Shown: positions 44,235-52,946 of the stretch, piece by piece
Numbering within the stretch: position 1 is the stretch's first letter
Layout of the letters: every line of letters begins with the position of its first letter
Assembly: GCA_903913215.1 (NCBI GenBank)
Contig: CAIWKE010000012.1
Location: 95,704-159,703 of the forward strand
Reading direction: 5' to 3'
DNA: 64,000 nt
Source of the DNA: an uncultured Holophagaceae bacterium
Lineage (GTDB): Bacteria; Acidobacteriota; Holophagae; Holophagales; Holophagaceae
Made by a program: the position numbers and the translations under genes
The notes under the pieces: generated by a model
Seen by the model: only the letters and a program-made list of their open reading frames with translations
What the model was told of the DNA's origin: nothing
Database searches by the model: none

Positions 44235-46919
44235 TCAGGCCGCACAGGCGGCGTTCAGATCCTGGATCAGCGTATCAAGCTGCTCCCCAAAGACCTTCCG
44301 GGCCCGGCTGAGGCCGCCGTGGTTTTCCAGGGTGGGGGCCAGGTCGAAGTCCTCGGGGTCCAAGCTGAGGTTGGCCACCATGTGCTCACGCAGATAGCCA
44401 AGCCAGGCCTTCTGCTCTTCAGTGAAGACCTTCCCGGCCATCAGAGCCACCAGGGCCTTGTCCACGCGTTCGGCGGCGGTGAGCAGGGGCTCTTCCTCCC
44501 GCACAGCATGTTTCACCATGGAGAGGATGTCGGCCAGATCCTTGTGGTGAACGAAGGCGTGCGCTTTCTGAAGGTGAATAACCTCGAACTGCCCACCTCT
44601 GAGTGCCTCCTTCAGTTCTTTCAGGGCCTTGGGCGACCAATCCTCGGGCTTTTGAAGCAGGATGCGCATGGCCTCGATGGTGTCTTTATTGCCCTCGACC
44701 CATGCGGAGAAGGCCATGAGGTAGTCCCCGGCTGGCAGGTAATCCTGCCCTCGCCGGAACCGCATCTCGGAGGCCACGGTGTCCTCTGCCATCGGCGCGA
44801 TGAGGAAGTCCTCCTTTGCCCGCTCATAGTCCTCCAAGAGTTCTTGGAAATCGGACTTCCGCAGGATCTCCATGGTGCCCAGAAAGTCGCTCTTGAGTTT
44901 CTGGGGCAATGCCGCAGCAAAGGCCTTCAGGTTGCCGTTCTCCACGAAGGCTGCAAAGTCTTCACGCGCCTTCCCGCTCATCTTTTCGTCGATGCCCTTC
45001 AGACGCTGAGAGAGCTTTCGCACGGCCTCATCCTGCTGCCAACCCTTCGCCGTCCAGATGGTCTGGATCAGTTCCTTGTTGGACAGGGTGCGGGCCTTGG
45101 TCTTCATCTCGCCGAAGTCCTTCAGGTCCTTGAAGCGGTCCACCAGGGTGCCATTGAAGCAGTCGAAGACCAGGAAGCGGTCCTTCTTGAAATTGGGAGA
45201 GCGGCGCGTACCCCGCCCGATCATCTGCGTCCAGAGGATGGGGGACTGAACGGGCCGTAGGAACACAATGAACTCCAGATCAGGGATGTCCACGCCAGTA
45301 CTAAGTAGGTCTACCGTCACGGCCACCATCGGCTTGGGCCGATTCCGGAATTCCCGGATGCGCTGCAAGGGCCGATCTACCGTCTTGCTGCCGGTGATCT
45401 TCTGAACAAACTCATCTCCCCTACCAAACACTTCTCTGCACGCCCTCACAAGCTGGTCTGCGTGGCTCACATGGGGAAGGTCGTTCACGGCAAAGAAAAG
45501 GATCTTGGGGAAACGGCCATGTTCCTGCTCGTGGGCCATGGCGTACTTCGCCACTTCGTCCACGATCTTCTGGTTGCTGTCAGGGGCTGTGATGCTTCGC
45601 TCCGTGTCTGTCGCCCCAAATTGCCGAGTTGCAGCAGCTTCATCCACGATCTGTTCGCCAGTCTCGCGGTCCACATACACGATCTTGTCGGCTTCCTTCA
45701 CTGGTACACCCAGCAGGCGCACTTGGGAATCGACGTTTACCTGATCGAAGTCGACCAGATAGCCTTCATCGATGGCCTGTTGCATCCCGTAGGTGAAGAC
45801 CGGGTTCCCAAATATCGCTGTCGTATGCTTGGCGGGGGTGGCTGTCAGACCTAGTTTGACGGCATCGAAGTGATTCAGTGTTTCCCGCCATACCTGCTCA
45901 TCCTGGAGCGTGTAGCCACGGTGGCACTCGTCCGCAACGATCAGATCGAAGGCATGGATGGGGATGTCGAGGGTGTTGGCGTCGTCCTCAACCTCGGCAT
46001 CATCCCCGGCCCCAAAGCCCTTCCCGAAAAGGTTCATGGCCATGCGTTGAATGGTGCTGACATAGACGAAAGTCTGTGCCCCATCAGGCTTCGTCAGGTA
46101 TGTCTCAGGCAGGATTTTGGGGTCGAAATTATCCTCGTCCCCGAAGTCCTCACGCCTAAAGCGCTGGCTGTAGACTTCGTATTCGGCGTTGAACTTGCGG
46201 TTGTTGGGCGTATCGAAGCTGGCGAGTTCTCGGACGGCTTGGGCCGCGAGGGCCTTCCTATCCACAAGGAAGAGGATGCGTTTGGAGAACCCCGATGCGA
46301 GCAGCCGATAGAGCAGCGCGGCGACGGTGAAGGTCTTTCCGGTGCCCGTGGCCATAGCGAGCATCAGGTCCCTGCGGTGCTTGGCCAGTGCCGTCTCGAC
46401 TGCTGTGATGGCCTGCCGCTGGTAAGGGCGCAAGCGGGTGGTTTCTTCGACGGGATGGTCCTTGAACCACCCGAGGGCTGCCGTAGGGTCGGCACAGAAC
46501 ATGTCGGCCAGGGCCTCAGGGGCATGGAGTCCACCCATGAGTTGCCGGGACATATAGTCCTCTCGGCGGACATCGGCGAACCAGTGCTGCAACCCGTTGC
46601 TGGAGTAGAGGAAGGGAATCCGGTATCCATTCCAGTTACCGGCCCCATCGACAATGTCCCGAGAGTAGCGTTGCGCCTGGACCAGCACCCCTTCTGAACC
46701 GACCTCCAGCTTCTTCGCCTCCAGAGCGCCTAAGGGTTTTCCTTTTACAAACAGAACATAGTCGGAAGGTCCGCTGGAGGTGGGGTGCTCTGTGACGGCG
46801 TGACGCTGGAGCATGGCCGGGTTGAGATCTGCCGCGAACGGAACGATCTCCCAGCCGAGTTGCTTCAGCAGGGGGTCAATGCGTTTCCGGCGCGTCTGGG
46901 CCTCGGACTCAGGGGTCAT
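44235..46919 (-). CDS. hsdR: Type I restriction endonuclease subunit HsdR
   Basis: 894 residues. The N-terminal nuclease domain shows GPSDYVLFVKGKPLGALEAKK (PD-(D/E)xK core). The superfamily 2 motor has Walker A MATGTGKTFTVAALL, DECHRGY, GLTATPA and the VDLLSTGVDIPDLEFIVFLRPV / QMIGRGTRRSPNF motifs. It moves DNA and cuts at a distance from unmodified HsdS sites. The ATG at 46919 lacks a visible Shine-Dalgarno. With hsdM and hsdS it forms a complete, apparently intact system. Confidence 0.95.
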   Translation of the reverse strand: MTPESEAQTRRKRIDPLLKQLGWEIVPFAADLNPAMLQRHAVTEHPTSSGPSDYVLFVKGKPLGALEAKKLEVGSEGVLVQAQRYSRDIVDGAGNWNGYRIPFLYSSNGLQHWFADVRREDYMSRQLMGGLHAPEALADMFCADPTAALGWFKDHPVEETTRLRPYQRQAITAVETALAKHRRDLMLAMATGTGKTFTVAALLYRLLASGFSKRILFLVDRKALAAQAVRELASFDTPNNRKFNAEYEVYSQRFRREDFGDEDNFDPKILPETYLTKPDGAQTFVYVSTIQRMAMNLFGKGFGAGDDAEVEDDANTLDIPIHAFDLIVADECHRGYTLQDEQVWRETLNHFDAVKLGLTATPAKHTTAIFGNPVFTYGMQQAIDEGYLVDFDQVNVDSQVRLLGVPVKEADKIVYVDRETGEQIVDEAAATRQFGATDTERSITAPDSNQKIVDEVAKYAMAHEQEHGRFPKILFFAVNDLPHVSHADQLVRACREVFGRGDEFVQKITGSKTVDRPLQRIREFRNRPKPMVAVTVDLLSTGVDIPDLEFIVFLRPVQSPILWTQMIGRGTRRSPNFKKDRFLVFDCFNGTLVDRFKDLKDFGEMKTKARTLSNKELIQTIWTAKGWQQDEAVRKLSQRLKGIDEKMSGKAREDFAAFVENGNLKAFAAALPQKLKSDFLGTMEILRKSDFQELLEDYERAKEDFLIAPMAEDTVASEMRFRRGQDYLPAGDYLMAFSAWVEGNKDTIEAMRILLQKPEDWSPKALKELKEALRGGQFEVIHLQKAHAFVHHKDLADILSMVKHAVREEEPLLTAAERVDKALVALMAGKVFTEEQKAWLGYLREHMVANLSLDPEDFDLAPTLENHGGLSRARKVFGEQLDTLIQDLNAACAA

Positions 46920-47152
46920 GAAACAGATTCTACAGAAACTCTCCAGCTAGGCTGGTTTAATTCATGCACTCCAATATGTTTACCTTTCCAAGCCCCCGCT
47001 AAGACATCGAGCACGAGGCCCGAGGTCAAGATGGCGTCGAATTGGCCCTGGTGTCAGTGATTCCGGCGAGGCGCCTTCCTGAGGGGCCATGGCGAGGTTC
47101 AGGAAGGTTCGCTATTGAGCTTGATGAAGGAGTAGGTGGGCGATGGGTGTTG

Positions 47153-47440
47153 TCAACCATCCCCTTGCACGTCTACAAAAAGACAATCATTCCAAGCTGC
47201 ACCCATCCAAGCCTGTAATACAACGCCGCGAGGGATCCTCCGAATTGGAAACATCGCAATCGCCGTCACCACAACATACTCCGGCTGCCAGATGGACCGC
47301 AGGGCAAGCTTATCACCTGGATTCGGGACCACCTTGGCGAAGACCATCGCCGCTGTGGTGCTCCCATCTGGTTCAGGTAGGTGAACCAGCCAAGCAGGAA
47401 GATCGGGTGGATCATAGTCAGGAAGATTGCGGTAGGTCAT
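47153..47440 (-). CDS. Small hypothetical protein, possible frameshifted relaxase tail
   Basis: 95 residues from ATG 47440 (AGGAAGGG before it): TYRNLPDYDPPDLPAWLVHL, then PGDKLALRSIWQPEYVVV and VVLQAWMGAAWNDCLFVD. No family recognised. The same frame is open upstream to 47719, and the part just before this ATG (SPRWEPVYSDWIAAQIQIEG) reads like protein. So this may be a separate gene behind the relaxase or the C-terminus of the relaxase cut off by a +1 shift near 47526-47529. Confidence 0.5.
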   Translation of the reverse strand: MTYRNLPDYDPPDLPAWLVHLPEPDGSTTAAMVFAKVVPNPGDKLALRSIWQPEYVVVTAIAMFPIRRIPRGVVLQAWMGAAWNDCLFVDVQGDG

Positions 47441-47462
47441 GGACCCTTCCTGCAAGAAGCTC

Positions 47463-48323
47463 TCAACCCGGCCCTCTATTTGTATTTGGGCGGCTATCCA
47501 GTCGCTGTATACCGGTTCCCACCTTGGGGACCAATCGATGCTTGAAGTCTGCCCACCAGGTGTTGAGGTCGTTGATATTGATACGTGGCCTGCGTTGCTG
47601 CTCTGCATTCGACACCTCCGATTTATGTAGAGACCTGTTCCACTCTTCATCGCTAATTGCGCCTCGCCGGTGCATGGCCGTAAGGACCTGGCCCATATGG
47701 CGCTGCGGTGATCTCGCAATCCCCTGAGCCGCTAAAGAGAGGCGGGTGATTGTCTCGACGGCACCCACAGATGCAAGCGATTCGTTACAGAGCCTTTCCC
47801 ATGCCTGGCGCCAGCAGTCACACATCCTTGGATGGTGAAGTTCCACGGCCTTTTTAGCGGAAAAACCACCGGCTTCGATCCTTCGAAGTGTGACCAGAAC
47901 ATGAACGTGGCGGTTCTTTCCTTGAAAGCCGCTGTGGAAAGCCACATCGCTGACTAGGTGGTGGACGAGGAAGCATTCTCGATTCCACTTGAGGACCAGC
48001 ATCTTTGCGGATTCATCATCCAGTTCATTGGGTATAGCGATGTCGAATTCGCGTAGTAGCTGGGCATCCCGACGCTTCTCACCATCTTCGATCTTGTTGT
48101 ACAGAAGCTCGCGATCATTAACCCAAGCTGGTGCCCCTGGTGGTGCCAAGATCATCGGCGCTAGCAATCCAGACCTGATTACGTCCTGCTTTTTTCGGTA
48201 ATCAAAGGTCAGTCCTGATCGCTGGCAGTGCAGCTTGCTCCCAGACCGATATGCTCCTGCTGCCACAGCGTATCGTCCAGCGGACCGGCCGATGATTTGG
48301 ACGTGCATGTGAAAAAAGGCCAT
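47463..48323 (-). CDS. MobA/MobL-family relaxase
   Basis: 286 residues from ATG 48323. The MobA/MobL relaxase fold: MAFFHMHVQIIGRSAGRYAV, AAGAYRSGSKL, then FDIAIPNELDDESAKMLVLK and the metal-binding histidines in FHSGFQGKNRHVHVLVTLRR. Such MOBQ relaxases nick one DNA strand at oriT and lead it into a recipient through another element's conjugation pore. The C-terminal 30 residues (KVGTGIQRLDSRPNTNRGPG) look out of frame, so the gene may be shortened. It is divergent from the MobC-like gene, with an oriT candidate between. Confidence 0.8.
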   Translation of the reverse strand: MAFFHMHVQIIGRSAGRYAVAAGAYRSGSKLHCQRSGLTFDYRKKQDVIRSGLLAPMILAPPGAPAWVNDRELLYNKIEDGEKRRDAQLLREFDIAIPNELDDESAKMLVLKWNRECFLVHHLVSDVAFHSGFQGKNRHVHVLVTLRRIEAGGFSAKKAVELHHPRMCDCWRQAWERLCNESLASVGAVETITRLSLAAQGIARSPQRHMGQVLTAMHRRGAISDEEWNRSLHKSEVSNAEQQRRPRININDLNTWWADFKHRLVPKVGTGIQRLDSRPNTNRGPG

Positions 48324-48358
48324 GAAATTCTCCACCACAAATGGCTTGAATCAACTGT

Positions 48359-48389
48359 TATGTCACGCAGTGACATATAAGTTGCGCAT
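48359..48389 (+). other. Candidate oriT (MOBQ type)
   Basis: An 8-bp inverted repeat TATGTCAC-GCA-GTGACATA (48359-48377) is followed at once by TAAGTTGCGCAT (48378-48389). RSF1010-type origins have an inverted repeat followed by TAAGTGCG/CCCT, with the nick after GCG. The match and the place, between divergent relaxase and MobC-like genes as in RSF1010, support oriT; nicking is expected near 48386. Confidence 0.55.
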
Positions 48390-48584
48390 TTCATGGAAAG
48401 ACTGATTACAGTTACTATGTGATAATTCCTTTACTTGATTCATCCGGTTTCTCTCCGTCTTTCGATCATCCAGTTCCTACATAAAAGTCCCTCAATTCCT
48501 GAGTTCATTTGGGCAGTTAGGCCGACTAAAAATCGTACCATTGGTAATTTTTTATGACCTCGATAGAGTTTCATAAAATTTTAT

Positions 48585-48617
48585 ATGATATAATGGTAGA
48601 TTATAAGGAGTTCTCTA
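48585..48617 (+). promoter_or_regulatory. Extended -10 promoter and ribosome site for the MobC-like gene
   Basis: TG (48586-48587), one base, then a perfect TATAAT (48589-48594): an extended -10 element. No good -35 is seen. AAGGAG (48604-48609) precedes the ATG at 48618. Confidence 0.65.
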
Positions 48618-48857
48618 ATGGATCAGAGCAAACGAATTTCAGACCTGAAAGCCCGAAGGGCTGCACTTTCAGCCAGGCTGGCCAGCGCCGAGGCTCAGCA
48701 AGCCAAAGAAGAACGTAAGGCCAATACCAGAAAGAGAATCGTCATCGGTGCGGCTGTGCAGCATGCTTGTGCGGCTGGTAGAATGACTCCAGATGGTTTT
48801 AGACGATTACTAACCGAAAATCTGGCGATCAAGGACCTAGAACTGTTCAATTTCTAA
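48618..48857 (+). CDS. MobC/TraD-like mobilisation protein
   Basis: 79 residues. An N-terminal coiled coil (KARRAALSARLASAEAQQAK) is followed by ERKANTRKRIVIGAAVQHAC, the wording of the small TraD/MobC accessory proteins that accompany MOBQ relaxases and help open oriT. It starts from an extended -10 promoter and faces away from the relaxase gene, the RSF1010 arrangement. The family call rests on this short motif and on position. Confidence 0.65.
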   Translation: MDQSKRISDLKARRAALSARLASAEAQQAKEERKANTRKRIVIGAAVQHACAAGRMTPDGFRRLLTENLAIKDLELFNF

Positions 48858-48966
48858 CAGCCATCGCCAACACCTGAACTGCAACGGCAAAGGAGTTCTG
48901 GCAATGACTCCAATCTATGGATTTTGATAAGGCCCTGCCACTCAATGCCAACCAGATCCTTCAATC

Positions 48967-49293
48967 TCATAAGAACCAGTGATCTTCGTGCAGTGCATCA
49001 ATTAGCACTTTGGGGATTTCCTTTCCTTCGGTGAGAAGGCCAGTCTTGATGTATTCCAGTGCCTGCCTCGCTTGGTCGTAGGTAGCTATGTAACTTGTAA
49101 CGTCCCACTGCAATTCATACTCCTCCTGGGTGTCTAAGGAAGATCCACCAGCCTTCCACTGATCCTGAATTTTTCGATGCGCTTTTTGATACTCATACTT
49201 GGACTTCACTAAATCCCATATAAGTGATTTGATCACGCGTTCAATCGTTGCCTTTTTCACTTTCGCCCCCAATTTTTCTTGATCCGAATTCAC
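48967..49293 (-). CDS. Hypothetical protein
   Basis: 108 residues from GTG 49293: mostly helical and charged (KVKKATIERVIKSLIWDLVK, KYEYQKAHRKIQDQW), ending in EIPKVLIDALHEDHWFL. No clear ribosome site and no family recognised. AT-rich codon use matches its neighbours in the element. It lies just after the 61-residue gene on the same strand. Confidence 0.5.
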   Translation of the reverse strand: MNSDQEKLGAKVKKATIERVIKSLIWDLVKSKYEYQKAHRKIQDQWKAGGSSLDTQEEYELQWDVTSYIATYDQARQALEYIKTGLLTEGKEIPKVLIDALHEDHWFL

Positions 49294-49364
49294 AGAAGGA
49301 GTATTCAGCCCTCACTGAACAGGTCATCACCACTGTTGATAGCTGCCAGTCGAGAGAGACCGAT

Positions 49365-49550
49365 TTACCAAATCCGAACCAGCACGTCTGCCTCAGCCGG
49401 GGTAGCATCGTCTGGATCTAATCCATCAAGCATCTGGTTTTCTAGATCCTCGATAGAGAACTTCCCCGCCTTGGCTTTGTCCACCGTATATCCAAGGCCG
49501 TCTTCCTTCCACCAAGCTCGATGGCTTCCACTCCAGATCATAAATTTCAT
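49365..49550 (-). CDS. Small hypothetical protein of mobile elements
   Basis: 61 residues: MKFMIWSGSHRAWWKEDGLG, then YTVDKAKAGKFSIEDLENQM. The pattern 'W-S-x-x-x-x-x-W-W...G-x-G-Y-T...A-G-x-F' recurs in small proteins of phages and integrated elements of unknown role. AAAGGGAG lies before the ATG, so I take it as real. It follows the DUF3987 gene. Confidence 0.65.
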   Translation of the reverse strand: MKFMIWSGSHRAWWKEDGLGYTVDKAKAGKFSIEDLENQMLDGLDPDDATPAEADVLVRIW

Positions 49551-49580
49551 ATGTTCTCCCTTTTAGCCGAGCATTCGTTT

Positions 49581-51233
49581 TCAAAAGAGACCCGCGAGAA
49601 GATCTTGGACAAGATGGTCAATATTTTCTGCAGGCTGGTCGCTACAGCTACTGACGCTACTTCCGCTACATTCCAGGTTTTTGATAGCAGATAAACCAAT
49701 TGGACCCCTCCCTGTAGCGGCAGTAGCAAAGGTAGCGGTAGCTGCCTCACGGCCTTTCAGCAAGAACGGGTTGACTTGAATGATTCTGCGTTTCCCAATC
49801 ACTCGAACTCGGATGCGATCTAACTCAAGCAGTTCATGGATGGCGAGATCGAGAGACGCCTTTTCTCGCACCCTGGTTGGGCCAAATTGCTGAATGTTCC
49901 TTGAACTGACTTCAGAGACTCCCTTGATCTTGCAAATGGTGATTAGCCATGCATCAAGCAGAGCGGCTTTGGCAAGTGAATCAGGTAGGGCGAGTTCTCC
50001 AAAAAACCTTTTAGCTTCGGTCAGGTGCCACTCCACAATTCGGCTCGCGGAATTGAAGCTGTTGACTCCCACCTGGCTCCCCGACTTCTCCTCACCAAAG
50101 GTATGGAACAGCGCCGCCAGTCGTGCAGCATTGTCCGCAACCTTGCTCGCAACATCCCGAACATCCTGGAGGCTCCCTCCAGTTCCAAGTTCACGCTCCA
50201 CACGATCATGAAAAGCGATCCAGTGTTTTTTGGCCTCGGGTGTGAAGACGAGTAATGAAGGAGTGAGGGAACCCTCTTTGGTGATCCGCACCTCGCGTTC
50301 TAACAGGGCAGTTATTCTGCGATTGAAGGCATCCAGGTGAGTCCAGTCCAGGGGCTCTACGTAAGGCCGGTAGCCAATGGTGGATTCGGGCCAAGCAATC
50401 AGAAAGCGCGCCAGGAACCCCGTTCCACGAGCCAGAGTCCCAGATTGGGCCAGGAAGGTTCGTAGGGTCGCCTCCTGGACCTGTAACCCCATGGTCATCC
50501 GGGCCCCGCGCACGACGAAAGACTCACTCGTTCGACGATCCGTAGAAAGCTCTGCACCGTCCCACAGCAGGTTCAGAGTGGCCAGGTAGCGCATTAATGC
50601 ATCTTTCCCCATGGCCTGGCCACCAAACACGACCCCTCCCTCGGCCGATACGATTCCACAGGAGGGCCACTTCATCGCGAGATCCCATCGCAACGATTCC
50701 GGACTGACCTCGGTGCGGATGTACCTCGGCTCACGTGGCTGTTCCGGTTTGTCATCTTCAGAGGCTCGAAGGGCCTTTTCCGCTTGGACTGTCGATTGGC
50801 CCTTCGCTGCGAGGTTGCTGATCTGCGTCTGGATTCCTGCCTGTGTTGCCTTCCATGCCGCAAGCGAAGCCAGATAATCCTTCCAATCCGGTTTCATGGA
50901 CTCGGACGCTCTCGCCTGGAACTCCTCGAAAGGTGCCCTGAAAAACGTATCGCTGGAGGACTTTCGCTCACCACTGTCGGCGACAACGAGAAAATACAGT
51001 CCCACCGGGCCGCATAGCCTGTCAGCACGAGCAATGTCGTAATGGGCTTGACCAGCTAGGGAAATCGAAGAGAGGGCGGACGCTGCGACTAATGCGTATG
51101 GGGCTTGGATATATCGCTGGACCTCTTCCACCGCAAGTCGAATTTGAAGTGGGAGGGCGTCGATGGGATACGGACCTGATGCCAGATGCGAAATGACTGG
51201 TTGTGGGTCTGGCCAGACAGGGATGTTTGTCAT
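49581..51233 (-). CDS. DUF3987-family protein (YfjI-like)
   Basis: 550 residues. Segments typical of DUF3987: PLQIRLAVEEVQRYIQAPYA, LVVADSGERKSSSD (a P-loop-like stretch), WPSCGIVSAEGGVVFGG, and LARGTGFLARFLIAWPESTIGYRPY. The family is found next to primase genes in integrated plasmids, satellites and phages; some members have a RecA-like core and are thought to act in replication. ATG 51233 has GAGGG before it; a GTG at 51245 is possible. The C-terminus is Ser/Ala-rich. Confidence 0.8.
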   Translation of the reverse strand: MTNIPVWPDPQPVISHLASGPYPIDALPLQIRLAVEEVQRYIQAPYALVAASALSSISLAGQAHYDIARADRLCGPVGLYFLVVADSGERKSSSDTFFRAPFEEFQARASESMKPDWKDYLASLAAWKATQAGIQTQISNLAAKGQSTVQAEKALRASEDDKPEQPREPRYIRTEVSPESLRWDLAMKWPSCGIVSAEGGVVFGGQAMGKDALMRYLATLNLLWDGAELSTDRRTSESFVVRGARMTMGLQVQEATLRTFLAQSGTLARGTGFLARFLIAWPESTIGYRPYVEPLDWTHLDAFNRRITALLEREVRITKEGSLTPSLLVFTPEAKKHWIAFHDRVERELGTGGSLQDVRDVASKVADNAARLAALFHTFGEEKSGSQVGVNSFNSASRIVEWHLTEAKRFFGELALPDSLAKAALLDAWLITICKIKGVSEVSSRNIQQFGPTRVREKASLDLAIHELLELDRIRVRVIGKRRIIQVNPFLLKGREAATATFATAATGRGPIGLSAIKNLECSGSSVSSCSDQPAENIDHLVQDLLAGLF

Positions 51234-51241
51234 GTGCGCCC

Positions 51242-52219
51242 TCACCGTGACCTGGAGATGGGAAACGGCTTGGGATCGAGAGGCCTGGCCTGTGCCCTCT
51301 TCGAAGCTTCTTCCACCTTTCGCATCAACTCTGCTTCGTTGAATGGGGGCGTGCAGTGAGGATTGTAGTGCTCGGCCATCAGGTCGAAGACTGTTTGAGT
51401 ATCCAGTCCAAACATCGAGAACAGCTTCATCGCGGTAACGAAGGCCTGCGTGTGTCCATTTGCACCGTGGACGGCCAGGTCAATCTTGGCTAAGTAGCCT
51501 CTGGCCCGGCGCACGGTCATTGCGTTGGGTACCTGATAGGAAACAGAGGAAATGACAGAATTCACACGAACTGGCGTGACAGAGGGGAAGGCCTGGACAA
51601 TAGCCGCCTGGTCATATCTGTGGTGGGTAACCAGATCGAGCGTTGCCAGGGCAGGCATTTCTCGTTTGCGGTTGAAAAAACCTGGAACTCGCAGCACTCG
51701 CGAGATATCGCAAGCAGCGGGGTCGGCACCAAAGCCTGCGAGGGCCCTCTGGATGGCGCGCAATTCTGCCTCGTGCGTTGCCCGCCTCATCTCGTCACCA
51801 GCACAAGGCAATTCTTCGCCGGAAACCAGCCAGTAAGGATGAACACCACGACCCGTCCCCACAATCATGGTTGGGATGAGCGGCAGGCGACTCCAGTTCA
51901 TTGGAAGAGCCTGACGTTCGAAGTCGATATCTGAGTGCCATCCTCGAAGCCCGACAATATGGTTCTTCCCACGCCCACGGAGGTCTGTCCGGTGTGGAGA
52001 TACCAGGATTCCGGCACCTGCACCGTTCAGATCGAGAAGCCTCTGGGCCAGAGACGCAATCGACCCATGCACAAGAGAAACCAACTTTGGGTCCTGCCTG
52101 GCTTTATTGTCGTCAACGGTCTGCCAAGTGAGAGGGCGCTCCCAAGCCTCGTCAAGCGAGCAGTTCAGGAGTGTCGCCAGGTATCTAATTGTATGTAATT
52201 CAATATTTGCGTATCCCAT
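51242..52219 (-). CDS. RepB-type archaeo-eukaryotic primase
   Basis: 325 residues. Catalytic pattern of the AEP superfamily: GWHSDIDFE (metal-binding Asp pair), GTGRGVHPYWLV (the sxH strand), and DISRVLRVPGFFNRKREM near the third site. The C-terminal PriCT-like helical part is at about 240-310. It would start DNA synthesis on the excised element. The ATG at 52219 is the only good start. It runs into the DUF3987 gene, forming a replication module. Confidence 0.8.
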   Translation of the reverse strand: MGYANIELHTIRYLATLLNCSLDEAWERPLTWQTVDDNKARQDPKLVSLVHGSIASLAQRLLDLNGAGAGILVSPHRTDLRGRGKNHIVGLRGWHSDIDFERQALPMNWSRLPLIPTMIVGTGRGVHPYWLVSGEELPCAGDEMRRATHEAELRAIQRALAGFGADPAACDISRVLRVPGFFNRKREMPALATLDLVTHHRYDQAAIVQAFPSVTPVRVNSVISSVSYQVPNAMTVRRARGYLAKIDLAVHGANGHTQAFVTAMKLFSMFGLDTQTVFDLMAEHYNPHCTPPFNEAELMRKVEEASKRAQARPLDPKPFPISRSR

Positions 52220-52366
52220 GATACACCTCGAAAAATATACGGTTTCACAACCTCAACTACATGTTGAGTTATGGAGTAATCGTGGCCTGTGGATCACCGA
52301 ATCTGGGCGACCCATTGATACTTCACAATGGGAGTGTCTAGCCCTAAGAATCGTCTATTTATTGGT

Positions 52367-52621
52367 CTAACGCCTTTTATCTCTCACCTGGTGGACGGGT
52401 TCTTGGAACGAAAGGAAGAATTCCTTCACAACGGACCAATAAAAGCGCCGGTTTGGGCCCCCGCCGCGATTGCAAAGCGTGTTGATCTCATAGGGGACCT
52501 GATGCTTATCTAGCAAATATAAGAATCTTGAGCCAGTTACAGACAACCCCAGCGGCTGGAGACGCCTAAGGCATTCCGCCTGGGTAATGGTCCGTTCTTC
52601 TGAAGTAATAGGTGCCTTCAT
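52367..52621 (-). CDS. AlpA/excisionase-like DNA-binding protein
   Basis: 84 residues: TITQAECLRRLQPLGLSVTG then SRFLYLLDKHQVPYEI, a winged-helix pattern as in AlpA or Xis proteins, followed by NRRFYWSVVKEFFLS. AGGAGATAG precedes the ATG at 52621. Its position between the primase and the divergent integrase fits an excisionase or regulator. Motif evidence alone is weak. Confidence 0.55.
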   Translation of the reverse strand: MKAPITSEERTITQAECLRRLQPLGLSVTGSRFLYLLDKHQVPYEINTLCNRGGGPNRRFYWSVVKEFFLSFQEPVHQVRDKRR

Positions 52622-52946
52622 TTCTATCTCCTGAAATTATAGTTTGGGAGGTTGATGTCGATAGGTATACAATGAAAGTGTTCGGAAGGGTTCAGAATCA
52701 ATCAAACTGCTTCAGCGTGGCCACAACCAACTTTATCGTGTGTAAGCCATAGCGAACGAAACTAATAATTTCAGCAAGATTCAAATGCTTTCCGCCGTTT
52801 TTACCAGTTCAACAACTAGCGTTTAAATTATTATCAAATCCGCAGTCAAAGCACTTCCAAGCCTACGGGGAATGGCCCCTTGCACCAACCAGCGGACGAC
52901 GCCGTGTCGACCGGGGGCCACTCAGAACATTCCCGTGGAGGAAGCA
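52622..52946. other. Regulatory spacer between excisionase-like gene and integrase
   Basis: 325 AT-rich bases between divergent genes. It must hold both promoters and possibly integrase arm-binding sites. I find no copy of the 24-base edge repeat here, and no strong hairpin. The right 80 bases are GC-richer. Confidence 0.5.
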
